A program made the translations under genes and the position numbers. The notes under the pieces are model-generated. The model was not told the origin of the DNA, did no database searches, and saw only the letters and a list, made by a program, of their open reading frames with translations. From positions 1 to 64,000 of the forward strand of contig NZ_SEWG01000001.1 of the NCBI RefSeq assembly GCF_004168255.1: DNA of 64,000 nt. Reading direction: 5' to 3'. The stretch comes from Mucilaginibacter terrigena (lineage in GTDB: Bacteria; Bacteroidota; Bacteroidia; Sphingobacteriales; Sphingobacteriaceae). Positions 15,981 to 26,297 of the stretch are shown piece after piece (the first letter of the stretch is position 1; each line of letters opens with the position of its first letter).

Positions 15981-18900
15981 ATGGGAATTATGCTGTTTCT
16001 GACAAGGTCAAAAAGAAAGATCAATTCAGTTTGCTGGGTATTCTTTTTGCTTGCCGGATTTTTGCGCGCCAGTGCGCAGGCGCCCGATATAACTTATACC
16101 ACCCCCAAAGTTTATGCTCCCGGTATAACCATCCCCAATTTAGTGCCTTTAAATAGCGGCGGTGCGGTACCTGCTACCATTTACAGTACAGTTAGCACCT
16201 TTGCAGGAAACGGCACTATCGGCCATGACGACGGGCAGGGCGAAATGGCGCAATTTATCGAGCCAAATGGTTTGGATAAAGATGCCGCGGGAAATATGTA
16301 CCTGGCCGATCAGGATAATAATCGGATCCGCAAAATAACCCCTGGTGGGCTGGTTAGCACCTATGCCGGCAACGGTTTACCGGGCAATGTAAATGGTTTT
16401 GGCAGCACAGTAAGTTTTAGCGGCCCGCGCGATATTGCGATAGACGCCGATGGGAACATGTTTGTAGTGGCTGTTTACAGTAACGTGGTAAGAAGAATAG
16501 ATGCTGTAACAGGGGAAGTAACAAATTTTGCGGGCAAAGGAACTCCGGGCTTTGCCGACGGGCCGGCCAATACCGCGACATTTAACAGCCCTACAGGTAT
16601 AGCTATTGACGCGGCGGGGCTTTTATACGTAGCCGATGGTGGTAACAACATGATCCGTATCATTTCTAAAACCGGGTATGTTTACACCCTTGCAGGCGCC
16701 AGGCAATTTGGCAGGGCCGATGGGCCGGGCAACATGGCCAGGTTTAACGGGCCGACAGGTATAACCATTGGCCCCGATGGTAATATATACATTACCGAAA
16801 ATACCAACAGGCTTATCAGGAAAATGACCCCTAACGGCTTTGTAACAACGATAGCCGGCGATGGTACTTTTGGCTTTGCCGACGGGCCGGCATTTTCCGC
16901 CAAATTTGGGTTTCCCGCGGGCATAACCTTTGATGCCTCGGGCAATATTATTGTGGCCGACTGGGGCAATAACCGCATCCGTAAAATAACCCCGGCGGGT
17001 ATAGTGTCAACACTGGCGGGCAACGGCTTGTTCCCACCGGTTAACGGCTTGGGTAAAGATGCACAGTTTAATTTACCGGCGGGCGTAGTTATCATTGATG
17101 GCAATTTATATGTATCCGAATTTAACAATAATCTTATCCGCAAGATTGTATTAACAGGTTATACCATAGATAAGCCCTTGCCCGCTGGCCTGGTATTCGA
17201 CCCTAAGACAGGTATCATCAGCGGCAAACCAACCGCGTTATCACCCCCAACAGATTACGAAATTACCGCGTATAATAAAGATGGCAGCAGCGTTACTACT
17301 GTAAATATCAAAATAGATAATTTGCCGCCCCCGCCGGTGGTGCCGCCGCCCGTTATATCGTACCAAACACCGCAAAGTTATACGGTTAATACCCCGATAA
17401 GTCAGCTATTACCCGTTAATACCGGTGGCCCTGTACCTGCCAGCGCTTATTCGCAGGTTACCAGGGTAGCCGGTACGGCAGCTGTAGCGGGCTACGTGAA
17501 CGGACCGGCCAATACGGCAAAATTCTCTGCCCCTTATGGTGTAGCTGTTGATAAAAATGGCAACCTGCTTGTATCAGATTATTATAATTCGGTGATCCGC
17601 AAAATAACCCCCGGCGGCCAGGTAAGCACCTACGCGGGTATCGGTTCGCCGGGCTCTGCAGACGGGCCGGCCAACTCGGCAAGCTTCGACGAACTGATGG
17701 GTATTACAATAGATGCCGACGGCAATTTATACATAGCCGACTCTAACAATAAAAAGATCAGGAAAATAACGCCGCAGGGTGATGTTAGCATTTATGCAGG
17801 CGACGGCTTACAAGGTGCAGATAACGGAGATGTGCTTACAGCAAGCTTTGGGAACCCTACAAGCATTGCTATGGATGCCGGCGGCAATATGTACGTGGCC
17901 GATCAAACCAATTCGGTTATTCGTAAAATTACCCCGGCAGGCGTGGTATCCACATTTGCCGGTACGGTGGGGGTACAGGGCCACCTGGATGGTATAGGTA
18001 CAAGCGCCCTGTTTACCAACCCCGAAGCTATAGCTGTAGATGCGGTGGGTAATGTATATGTCACAGATCTGGCGGGTTACGTGCGCAAAATAACCCCGGC
18101 CGGCATGGTAACTACTATTGCAGGTAACGGCACTACCACTGTTACTGATGGCCCGGCGCTTTCAACGGGTTTTTACGGCCCATCGGGCATAGCTGTTGAT
18201 GCCGTGGGTAATGTTTACATATCTGATACCTATCATAACATCATCAGGAAAATAGACCTGACAGATAAAATATCAACGCTTGCCGGCAATGGGGCACAGG
18301 GCAATATGGATGCTATAGGGGTAAAAGCAAATCTTTTCCGCCCCGCAAATTTGACTTTAGATGGCAGTGGAAATTTATTTGTAGCCGAGCAGGTTAACAA
18401 CACCATTAGTAAAATATCACTAACCGGTTATTTTATAGATAAGGACCTGCCCCGTGGGTTAGTGTTCGACCCTAAAACAGGAAGCATTAGCGGTACGCCA
18501 ACTATAGCTTCGCCGTTAACCAGCTATACCATTACAGCCCATAATTTAGGTGGCAGCAGCAGCACTGTTGTAAAAATCAAGGTAGATGGCTTACCACCTG
18601 TCCCGGCTGTGCCTGCCCCAAATATCAGCTATCAAACGCCGCAAAACTATACGGTTAATGCAAGCATATCACCGTTAAGACCAGCAAACACAGGCGGCGC
18701 GGTGCCGGCAAATGTTTACGGCGTGGTAACCACCTTCGCCGGCAGTAGCCAGTCGGGTAATGCAGACGGTACGGGTACATCGGCAAGGTTTAGCAGCCCC
18801 GCCGGTTTAACCATAGACAGGGATAATAATATTTATGTGGCCGACATGGCCAATAACAAAGTACGGAAGATAACGGCGGCGGGTGTGGTCACCACATTTG

Positions 18901-21900
18901 CGGGCAGCGGCGCCGCAGGTAACGCCGACGGGCAGGGTACGCTGGCATTACTTAATACGCCGCACAGTGTGGCCGTTGATAACTCGCGGACCGTTTACCT
19001 GGCCGACCAGAATAACCACATGATCAAACGCATCAGTCCAACGGGGCTGGTTACTACCTTGGCCGGCAGCGGTGCCCAGGGCGCCGGTGACGGGCAGGGG
19101 CTGGCTGCCAGCTTTGATCAGCCAAACAGTATTGCTGTTGATATAAACGGCAACCTGGTTGTAACAGATGCTAATCATACCGTAAGGAAAATAACCGCAG
19201 CAGGGCTTGTTTCTACTTTCGCGGGTGGCCAGTATGGCACTGCTGATGGTAATGGAACCGCCGCCAGTTTTTCGCAGGCTGCCGGTGCGGCTGTAGATAA
19301 AGCCAATAGTATTTATGTGGTAGATATTGCCACCGGCAGGCTCCGTAAAATAACGCCGAATGCACAGGTAGCCACTATTGCCGGGAGTACTTTAGGTTAC
19401 GCGGATGGCACAGGCAGCGCGGCACAGCTTAATAACCCGGCTTTTGCAGCAGTTGGCCCAACCGGCGATGTGTTTATTACCGATGAATTAAATAACCGCA
19501 TCAGGCGGGTAACCCCGGCAGGTGTGGTAACAACCTTTGCAGGTAACGGCGCGCAATCGTCTGTTGATGGCACGCTTTTATCAGCGAGTTTTTATTACCC
19601 TTACGGGATAGCGTTTGATAACGCGGGGAACATGTTCGTGTCCGAGATCAATAACAACACCATCCGTAAGTTATCCTTAACTGGGTACACTATTGATAAA
19701 ACGCTGCCCGCGGGGCTATCTTTCGATTCTAAAACAGGTATTATCAGCGGTACGCCAACCGCAATTTCGCCGGCCACAATTTATACTATAACAGCTTATA
19801 ATGCGGGTGGAAGCAGCACTACTACAGTAAGTATTAAAGTAAGCGGCTTAACACCACCACCTGTTGTGCCGCCTGATATCACCTATCAAACACCACAAAC
19901 CTATACGGTTAATACAAGTATTTTGCCGCTGGCACCTGCAAATACAGGCGGCCCTGTACCCGCAAACAACTATGGCACGGTAAGTACTTTTGCTGGCAGC
20001 GGCCAACCATCAGATATCGACGGCTTAGGCACTGCCGCCGGCTTTTATTACCCCCAGGGGATTGCTTTCGACCATTCCGGGAATTTGTTTGTGGCCGATA
20101 TTCAAAATCATAAGATCAGAAAGATAACTCCCGCAGGCCAGGTATCTACCTTTGCGGGCAATGGCAGTATAGGATTTAATAATGACGGGGGGACCGCCGC
20201 CACATTTCATTCTCCCTATGATCTGGCTATCGACGATGCGGACAATATATACGTTTGCGACCTGGAAAATAACGCGATAAGGAAAATAACGCCTTTGGGT
20301 ATGGTTAGCACTTTTGCAAGCAGTACCTCCCCGTCGTCAAATGATGGCACTAATTCCTATTTATCGTTCTATCAGCCGGAAGCGATCGCAATTGATGCCG
20401 ATGGGAACTTAATTGTTGCGGATAACAGCAATTACATCAGGAAAATTACACCTGCAGGTGTAATGAGCATTATAGCGGGTAACGGCAGTAAAGGATCTGT
20501 GAATGGGCCGGCCGCCACTGCCAGTTTCGAATTGTTCCACGGGTTAGCTATAGATAAGGCGGGCAATATATACGTATCATCCGGCGACGACATCAGGATG
20601 TTGACACCCGCGGGTATAGTGAGCACATTTGCCGGGGGCGGGCAATTTTACAGGCCGGCCAGCCTGAAGTTTGACGACGCCGGCAATTTATATGTGGCAG
20701 ATTTTGGCAATAACCGCATCAGGAAGGTAACCCCGGCCGGTGTAGTTACCACCCTTGCCGGCAACGGTAACGGAGGCTTGGTCAACAGCGATCTGTTAAC
20801 GTCTGAATTCAATTTCCCCCACGGAATAGCCATTAGCCCTTCGGGAAATATTTTTGTATCCGAAATAATTAACCAGGATATCAGGGAATTACAGTTAACA
20901 GGTTACAGTATTGATAAAACCTTACCTGCGGGATTAACTTTCGATGCCAGAACGGGGATCATCAGCGGTACGCCAACTGTGCCATCGCCCGAAATAATTT
21001 ACACCGTAACGGCTTACAATGCAGGAGGGAGCAGCAGTGCAGCCATCAGCATAAAAGTAAATGATTTACCGCCACCCCCGGTTGTAGTGCCGCCGAATAT
21101 TAGCTATCAAACACCACAAACCTATGTTGTAAATACAAATATATCACCCCTGGCTCCGGTTAATTTGGGTGGCGCGGTACCCGCAAACGAATACGGCAGG
21201 GTTAGCACATTTGCGGGCAACGGCCAGGCCGGCGACGTGGACGCTACTGGCCTTAACGCGCGATTTTACGCCCCCGAAGGCATAGCCATAGATAAAAATG
21301 ATAATATTTATGTGGCCGATGCATTAAATCATAAGGTGCGGAAGATCACCCCTTCGGGGCAAGTTTCTACTTTGGCAGGCAACGGTAGTGCAGGTAATGC
21401 GGATGGCTTGGGTGCAGCTGCCAGGTTTGATTCGCCTGCTGGCCTGGCTGTTGATAAATTTGGTACGGTTTACCTTGGGGACCTAAATAATAACCAGATA
21501 AAAAAAATAAGCCCGGCGGGGCTGGCTACCACATTTGCCGGCGATGGCACTCAAAGTACTGCCGATGGGCAGGGCACCGCAGCCGGAATATACAAGCCCA
21601 ACAGTGTTACATTTGATATAAATGGAAATATCATTATTACCGATAATAGTTTTTTGATAAGGAAGATAACGACTGCAGGTTATGTAAGCACCTTAGCCGG
21701 TAGCCTTTACGGCACTGCGGATGGGAACGGTACAGCCGCCAGTTTTGCGCAACCGGGCGGGGCGGTAGTAGATGCAGCCAACAATATTTACGTAGTTGAT
21801 AGTGGCAGCGGAAGGCTGCGGAAGATTGCGCCCAACGGCCAGGTTACTACCATCGCCGGGAGCTCTGCAGGATATGCCGATGGCATAAAAACTGCCGCTA

Positions 21901-23663
21901 AATTTAATTTTCCGGGTTCTATAGCTATGGATAGGCTTGGCAACCTTTTTATAGCAGATGTAAGTAATAACAGGATAAGGCGGGTAACCCCGGCAGGGGA
22001 AGTAACCACCTTTGCAGGGAATGGTGTAGCGGCATCAACCAATGGCACGCTTTTAGGTTCCAGCTTTAACACCCCTTACGGGATCGTTTTTGATAGTTCG
22101 GGCAATTTGTTTGTTTCTGAAATTGTAAACCACACCATCAGGAAGCTATCATTAACCGGCTACACTATTGATAAGCCCCTGCCCGCGGGCCTGGCGTTCG
22201 ATTCTAAAACGGGTACCATCAGCGGCAAGCCAACCGTTACTTCGCCGGAAACCATTTACACCATAACCGCTTATAATGCAGGTGGCAGCAGCAGTACAAC
22301 TATCAGTATAAAAGTTGTTAATGCAATATTACCACCTGCAGTTATCACTTTCCCGCCTATTGTAAATAAAACCATTTGCGATGTAGATTTTTCGGCGGGG
22401 GTAACCAGTACCAATGCAGTTACGCCCATTACTTATACCAGCAGCAATGCGGCGGTGGCAACCGTGTCTGTAACCGGGCAAATCCATATAACCGGCAGCG
22501 GCACAACCACTATTACCGCTTCGCAGGCCGGCAGCGCGGTTTTCGATCCTGCCTTGCCGGTTTCACAATCGTTAACGGTAGCCGCCCGGGATATACCATT
22601 GGTTACCATAGCGCCTGATTTTAACACAGGTTGCGAGGGGATGACCATCACCTTTACAGCTACCAGCAGCCTGCCCAACGTAAACTACCAATGGCAAATA
22701 AACGGAGTAAATACCGGCACAAACAGCCCAACCCTTGCGGTAACCGCGATCAGTAAAACCGATGTGGTTAAATGTACGGTAACTACAACCGGGGTGTGCC
22801 CGGCAAGCGGCACGTCCAATCCATATACAAATACAAGTATCGATCCTGTTGTAACTCCTGCCGTTACTATTCAGTCGTCGTCGACTGGGCCTGTGTGCAG
22901 CGGTACCGAAATAACGTTTACTGCAACAACCGAAAACGAAGGCCCGGCGCCGGTTTATCAATGGCTTGTTAACGGTGCTAATATTGGTACCAACAGTAAA
23001 ACGTTTAAATCGTCGACATTAAATAACAGCGATGTGGTGAGCTTTATGCTCACAAATACCGGGGGCGCATGCCTTACAACTTTATACGCTTACTCAGCCC
23101 CCATTACAGCGGATATTATCGAATCGCCTACGCCTGCGCCATCTGTCAGTATCAGCCCATCGGCAAATAATGTGTATGCAGGCACAGTCATAACTTTCAC
23201 AGCCATACCGCTTAACGCGGGTGCGGTAAGTAAATACCAGTGGAAGGTGAACGGTGTAAACGTCGGCAATAATTCGTCAACTTATACCAGTTCTGCCATT
23301 AACAATAACGATAAAATTACCTGTACAATTACAGTGAATATTAATTGCACCTACGAGGCCACAAGCCCCGATCTGGTTGTGAGTGTATTGTTACCACCTA
23401 CAGTTAGCGCCATTAATACATTTACCCCCAATGGCGATGGCATAAATGATACCTGGGCTATAGCCAACCTGGTTAATTACCCTGCTTGTAAGGTTTATGT
23501 TTATAACCGCGCGGGTACTTTGGTAATGGAATCTAAAGGCTACAACAAAGCATGGGATGGCACATACCAGGGCCGTACCTTGCCGGTTGGCGTTTATTAT
23601 TATATCATCGATCTTAAAAACGGGACTAAAAGCGTAACGGGTAATGTAACTATACTGCGGTAA
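15981..23663 (+). CDS. Giant secreted NHL-propeller protein, T9SS sorted
   Basis: A 2560-residue protein with a signal peptide (cleavage near residue 33). Five tandem modules of ~410-420 residues (from ~16084 to 22320) each comprise a short start motif (SYQTPQ.YTVN...P.NTGG.VPA), six NHL blades (each with F/L-AGNG...DG and N-IRKITP motifs, 30 in total), and a putative Ig domain (DK.LPAGL.FD.KTGIISG.PT). Then follow a bacterial Ig-like domain (~2117-2205), three related Ig-like domains (YQWQINGVN type) and a C-terminal domain from ~2479 (NTFTPNGDGINDTW) of the gliding-motility/type B class for type IX secretion. It is probably surface-attached; adhesion or glycan binding is likely but unproven. 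Confidence 0.93.
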   Translation: MGIMLFLTRSKRKINSVCWVFFLLAGFLRASAQAPDITYTTPKVYAPGITIPNLVPLNSGGAVPATIYSTVSTFAGNGTIGHDDGQGEMAQFIEPNGLDKDAAGNMYLADQDNNRIRKITPGGLVSTYAGNGLPGNVNGFGSTVSFSGPRDIAIDADGNMFVVAVYSNVVRRIDAVTGEVTNFAGKGTPGFADGPANTATFNSPTGIAIDAAGLLYVADGGNNMIRIISKTGYVYTLAGARQFGRADGPGNMARFNGPTGITIGPDGNIYITENTNRLIRKMTPNGFVTTIAGDGTFGFADGPAFSAKFGFPAGITFDASGNIIVADWGNNRIRKITPAGIVSTLAGNGLFPPVNGLGKDAQFNLPAGVVIIDGNLYVSEFNNNLIRKIVLTGYTIDKPLPAGLVFDPKTGIISGKPTALSPPTDYEITAYNKDGSSVTTVNIKIDNLPPPPVVPPPVISYQTPQSYTVNTPISQLLPVNTGGPVPASAYSQVTRVAGTAAVAGYVNGPANTAKFSAPYGVAVDKNGNLLVSDYYNSVIRKITPGGQVSTYAGIGSPGSADGPANSASFDELMGITIDADGNLYIADSNNKKIRKITPQGDVSIYAGDGLQGADNGDVLTASFGNPTSIAMDAGGNMYVADQTNSVIRKITPAGVVSTFAGTVGVQGHLDGIGTSALFTNPEAIAVDAVGNVYVTDLAGYVRKITPAGMVTTIAGNGTTTVTDGPALSTGFYGPSGIAVDAVGNVYISDTYHNIIRKIDLTDKISTLAGNGAQGNMDAIGVKANLFRPANLTLDGSGNLFVAEQVNNTISKISLTGYFIDKDLPRGLVFDPKTGSISGTPTIASPLTSYTITAHNLGGSSSTVVKIKVDGLPPVPAVPAPNISYQTPQNYTVNASISPLRPANTGGAVPANVYGVVTTFAGSSQSGNADGTGTSARFSSPAGLTIDRDNNIYVADMANNKVRKITAAGVVTTFAGSGAAGNADGQGTLALLNTPHSVAVDNSRTVYLADQNNHMIKRISPTGLVTTLAGSGAQGAGDGQGLAASFDQPNSIAVDINGNLVVTDANHTVRKITAAGLVSTFAGGQYGTADGNGTAASFSQAAGAAVDKANSIYVVDIATGRLRKITPNAQVATIAGSTLGYADGTGSAAQLNNPAFAAVGPTGDVFITDELNNRIRRVTPAGVVTTFAGNGAQSSVDGTLLSASFYYPYGIAFDNAGNMFVSEINNNTIRKLSLTGYTIDKTLPAGLSFDSKTGIISGTPTAISPATIYTITAYNAGGSSTTTVSIKVSGLTPPPVVPPDITYQTPQTYTVNTSILPLAPANTGGPVPANNYGTVSTFAGSGQPSDIDGLGTAAGFYYPQGIAFDHSGNLFVADIQNHKIRKITPAGQVSTFAGNGSIGFNNDGGTAATFHSPYDLAIDDADNIYVCDLENNAIRKITPLGMVSTFASSTSPSSNDGTNSYLSFYQPEAIAIDADGNLIVADNSNYIRKITPAGVMSIIAGNGSKGSVNGPAATASFELFHGLAIDKAGNIYVSSGDDIRMLTPAGIVSTFAGGGQFYRPASLKFDDAGNLYVADFGNNRIRKVTPAGVVTTLAGNGNGGLVNSDLLTSEFNFPHGIAISPSGNIFVSEIINQDIRELQLTGYSIDKTLPAGLTFDARTGIISGTPTVPSPEIIYTVTAYNAGGSSSAAISIKVNDLPPPPVVVPPNISYQTPQTYVVNTNISPLAPVNLGGAVPANEYGRVSTFAGNGQAGDVDATGLNARFYAPEGIAIDKNDNIYVADALNHKVRKITPSGQVSTLAGNGSAGNADGLGAAARFDSPAGLAVDKFGTVYLGDLNNNQIKKISPAGLATTFAGDGTQSTADGQGTAAGIYKPNSVTFDINGNIIITDNSFLIRKITTAGYVSTLAGSLYGTADGNGTAASFAQPGGAVVDAANNIYVVDSGSGRLRKIAPNGQVTTIAGSSAGYADGIKTAAKFNFPGSIAMDRLGNLFIADVSNNRIRRVTPAGEVTTFAGNGVAASTNGTLLGSSFNTPYGIVFDSSGNLFVSEIVNHTIRKLSLTGYTIDKPLPAGLAFDSKTGTISGKPTVTSPETIYTITAYNAGGSSSTTISIKVVNAILPPAVITFPPIVNKTICDVDFSAGVTSTNAVTPITYTSSNAAVATVSVTGQIHITGSGTTTITASQAGSAVFDPALPVSQSLTVAARDIPLVTIAPDFNTGCEGMTITFTATSSLPNVNYQWQINGVNTGTNSPTLAVTAISKTDVVKCTVTTTGVCPASGTSNPYTNTSIDPVVTPAVTIQSSSTGPVCSGTEITFTATTENEGPAPVYQWLVNGANIGTNSKTFKSSTLNNSDVVSFMLTNTGGACLTTLYAYSAPITADIIESPTPAPSVSISPSANNVYAGTVITFTAIPLNAGAVSKYQWKVNGVNVGNNSSTYTSSAINNNDKITCTITVNINCTYEATSPDLVVSVLLPPTVSAINTFTPNGDGINDTWAIANLVNYPACKVYVYNRAGTLVMESKGYNKAWDGTYQGRTLPVGVYYYIIDLKNGTKSVTGNVTILR
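16084..22320 (+). repeat. Five tandem ~1.25-kb coding modules
   Basis: Module starts lie near 16084, 17347, 18616, 19870 and 21090, giving lengths of about 1263, 1269, 1254, 1220 and 1230 bases. Modules 3 and 5 share features that module 4 lacks: a shortened fourth blade with YGTADGNGTAASF, GRLRKI in place of NRIRKI, and the same final blade. They are sister copies, so duplication involved more than simple neighbour-to-neighbour copying. Confidence 0.85.
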
Positions 23664-23783
23664 ATGTTACCGTTGTTTATTTATCGCCCGATAAATTTGC
23701 AGCAGGGTACAACAAACAGGCGTATTAAATGTAATTTAGTCTATAAAATGCTGTTAATATAATTTACGGCACAATATCTACAA

Positions 23784-25166
23784 ATGAGTAAAGTATTTAC
23801 AATAACAGAGGGACTTGAAAACTTAGGCGCCATGAGCACCGGCGGACAAGGCTCGGTATATAAGGGCCGGCGTATGGGGCCTGTTTTAACAGCCATAAAG
23901 TTGCTGCCAACACCCATCCACACCGAAAGCGAAGACGATAAAAATTTCCGCAGTTTCCGTAACGAGGTGAGCAAACTGCAAAAAGTTAACGAGCAGCCTA
24001 ACCCTAACGTGGTGAAGATCTTAAGCTCGGGCATTACCGATAGCGGGTCGTTCCCATACATCGAAATGGAATATATTGAGGGCCCCGATCTTTGCGAACT
24101 GCTGAAGGCCCCGCACGATAAAATTTTTATGCTGAAAGAGGCCATCCGCGTGGCCGACCAGCTGGCAAGCGCCCTTGCCCATTGCCATAAGGTAGGGGTA
24201 AAGCATGGCGATGTTAAAAGCAATAACGTAAAATATAACATCCATACCGGTAATTATGTACTGCTCGATTTTGGCCTGGCCATCATGACCGAAGAGCAGC
24301 GCCGCACCAGCATCCGCCACGCCGGGGCTATAGAGTTTATGGCACCCGAGCAGCACGACGGTAAAATGCTGCTGGAAACCGATATTTATAGTTTCGGTAT
24401 CATTTTGTATGAATTATTGACCGGCGATGTGCCGTTCCCCATGCATGGCGGTGGCGATGCGGGCCGTAACGCGGTAATGCTGGCGCATATCGAATCGCCC
24501 GTACCCGATCTGCTCAACGCCAGGCGAAACAACCTGCCTGATAGCTGGGACGATGAAAAGAAGGCCCGCGAAATGCAGGTGCCACAATGGTTGTTAAAGC
24601 TGATAGACAAATGCCTTGAAAAGGACCCTGCGAAAAGGTTTAGTAACGGTACAAAGTTGCACGATGCCATTGTAACCGGCAGTTTAAGCGGGTCGGATAG
24701 TTTTGACATTTCGGGTGGGCTTAGTAACGCCGCCCTGCGTAGCGAGAACGAACGCCTGCATAACCAACTGATGCAATACCAGCAATCGGGCGCGCCAATT
24801 GTAAAGCAATTCGCCCCAGAGCCTGTTGAGGACGAATCGCGCATTTCGCTGTCAAAACCGTATTACTATACGGTGATGGTATTGCTGGTGGTATTTATGG
24901 GTTTTTCGGTTTATGCTACCTTTTTGAAGAAACAGGGCACCCCGCGTCAGTTAAGCCAGGATTCAACAAAAACAAAAGCTGATACCAGTACAGGCGTACC
25001 TGATTACGGCTCCAGGTTCCCTACGGATAATGCCGCGGAGCAGGACACGGCAACGGTCCCGGTTAAAAAGGATACGACGGTTAAAAAACCGGTAGTGATA
25101 CCGCAGAAACCGGCACCGGATAGCAGCGAAACGACAGAAACGGATACCACATTAAAACCGGAATAG
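23784..25166 (+). CDS. Ser/Thr protein kinase with single membrane helix (1)
   Basis: Hanks-type kinase domain (~1-295): Gly-rich loop TGGQGSVYKG, ATP-binding K39, catalytic loop H141-G-D143-VKSNN, DFG at 162-164, APEQ in the P+1 loop. The loop has HGD rather than HRD, so it is a non-RD kinase. A coiled coil (~315-330) and a membrane helix (~361-380, YYYTVMVLLVVFMGFSVYATFL) lead to a ~75-residue Thr/Pro/Lys-rich outer tail without recognisable PASTA repeats. It is the first gene of the plus-strand cluster that ends with a paralogous kinase; a PP2C phosphatase and FHA readers are encoded between. Likely targets are the envelope-synthesis proteins of the same cluster (inference). Confidence 0.92.
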   Translation: MSKVFTITEGLENLGAMSTGGQGSVYKGRRMGPVLTAIKLLPTPIHTESEDDKNFRSFRNEVSKLQKVNEQPNPNVVKILSSGITDSGSFPYIEMEYIEGPDLCELLKAPHDKIFMLKEAIRVADQLASALAHCHKVGVKHGDVKSNNVKYNIHTGNYVLLDFGLAIMTEEQRRTSIRHAGAIEFMAPEQHDGKMLLETDIYSFGIILYELLTGDVPFPMHGGGDAGRNAVMLAHIESPVPDLLNARRNNLPDSWDDEKKAREMQVPQWLLKLIDKCLEKDPAKRFSNGTKLHDAIVTGSLSGSDSFDISGGLSNAALRSENERLHNQLMQYQQSGAPIVKQFAPEPVEDESRISLSKPYYYTVMVLLVVFMGFSVYATFLKKQGTPRQLSQDSTKTKADTSTGVPDYGSRFPTDNAAEQDTATVPVKKDTTVKKPVVIPQKPAPDSSETTETDTTLKPE

Positions 25167-25247
25167 TTTTATTTCGGGTTTCGGATTTTCGATTTCGGAT
25201 TTAATGTTTACAGATTTAGGTTTTAGAATTTAGAGTTTAAAATAAAA

Positions 25248-26192
25248 ATGGCTTCAACACCAAATTTTTGGCAGCGTATAGGCATACAGGATTGGTTTTT
25301 AACCAACGAAACTACCGAGAAGGCAAAAGCGAAAGCGCTTACGCCCGATACGGTTTACAGTTACATAGTAGACAAGTTTAAGGATTCGATAAAGGACCTT
25401 TCGTTTGCCGACCGTGTGGTGTTTTACCACGAGTTTATCATCAGCTTTAATGCTGATGATTATAAGGAGTTTGTGGCCGATAAACAAGGTATCTTCGGTC
25501 TGATTGTGCAGGAAACCGTTACCAAGTTTTACGAGATCCTGAAAGAATATCGCGCGGCCGGTAAAACGGTGAAGCCTTCGGGCTCCAAATGGGTGTTCCG
25601 CCTGGTATCGCACCCCGACTATGCCCGCGGCGATAAAGGCTTTATAGGGAAGCTGCTACCCGATAACAACGAAAAGCAGCAAAACCTGCGCGTTACCTTT
25701 ATACCACGGCAAACTGGCATAGCCCAAACGTTTGATGTAAGCCAGGAGGCGTTAAAGGGCTTTACTTATTATAGCGAAGGTTACTTCGAGATCCCGTATG
25801 AAGAAGCACTTGAACCTGAAGAGCAAAAAGCGGCCAAGGCCCAAAGCAATATAGCCCGGCTGGAAACCATCATCCCCGACCAGCAGTTTGCCGGTAAAAA
25901 GGTAGAATACCTGATGAATACCGATGACATCATTGTATCGGGCAGCGAAGAAACCCGCGAGGAATCCAACATATTTACCATCCCAAGTGATTGGGTGAAC
26001 GCGCCGCATTTACAGATAAGGTATAATAAGGCCGATGGCAAGTTTTACCTGGCATCGTTCGGCGAAATAACCACTTTGAATGAGATTACGGTTGAGCGCA
26101 GCGATGTTAATTCGCCCAAATGGGTTGAGCTGCCGGTAAACTCGCGCATGTTACTCAATGGTATAATTGGCTTAAACCTGTTTAAAGCATAG
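25248..26192 (+). CDS. Uncharacterised protein with FHA-like C-terminus
   Basis: 314 residues, cytoplasmic by sequence. The N-terminal ~120 residues are helical with no family I know. The last ~95 residues (VSGSEETREESNIFTIPSDW...HLQIRYNKADGKFYLASFGEITTLNEITV...LPVNSRMLLNGIIGLNL) follow the strand order of an FHA domain but lack the phosphothreonine-binding Gly-Arg and Ser-x-x-His residues. It may therefore be a degenerate FHA acting as a scaffold. It lies between the first kinase and the PP2C gene, separated from the kinase by 81 AT-rich bases (with TTTCGGATT repeats) and followed after 6 bases by a microprotein gene. Confidence 0.75.
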   Translation: MASTPNFWQRIGIQDWFLTNETTEKAKAKALTPDTVYSYIVDKFKDSIKDLSFADRVVFYHEFIISFNADDYKEFVADKQGIFGLIVQETVTKFYEILKEYRAAGKTVKPSGSKWVFRLVSHPDYARGDKGFIGKLLPDNNEKQQNLRVTFIPRQTGIAQTFDVSQEALKGFTYYSEGYFEIPYEEALEPEEQKAAKAQSNIARLETIIPDQQFAGKKVEYLMNTDDIIVSGSEETREESNIFTIPSDWVNAPHLQIRYNKADGKFYLASFGEITTLNEITVERSDVNSPKWVELPVNSRMLLNGIIGLNLFKA

Positions 26193-26198
26193 ATCATC

Positions 26199-26297
26199 AT
26201 GTCACAAATATTATCCATAGGCTTATTGGTAATTGGTTTTTGCCTGCTGGCAACCCACTTTATCGATATTAAAAACTCAGGTAAACGCAATGGCTGA
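26199..26297 (+). CDS. 32-residue single-span membrane microprotein
   Basis: A short frame from ATG 26199 to TGA 26297. Residues ~4-20 are a continuous hydrophobic helix (ILSIGLLVIGFCLLATHF), followed by a short basic tail (IDIKNSGKRNG). It starts 6 bases after the FHA-like gene and its last 8 bases overlap the PP2C start (ATGGCTGA), the tight packing expected of a translated, coupled gene. A small partner of the neighbouring membrane proteins is plausible. An alternative is that it is only a ribosome feeder for the phosphatase. Confidence 0.55.
   Translation: MSQILSIGLLVIGFCLLATHFIDIKNSGKRNG

Noticed and set aside
15981..23663. Many long antisense frames across the giant NHL gene, and across other long genes
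   Set aside because: They mirror the repeated codon pattern of the sense gene, lack family motifs, and recur in each repeat; they are shadows.
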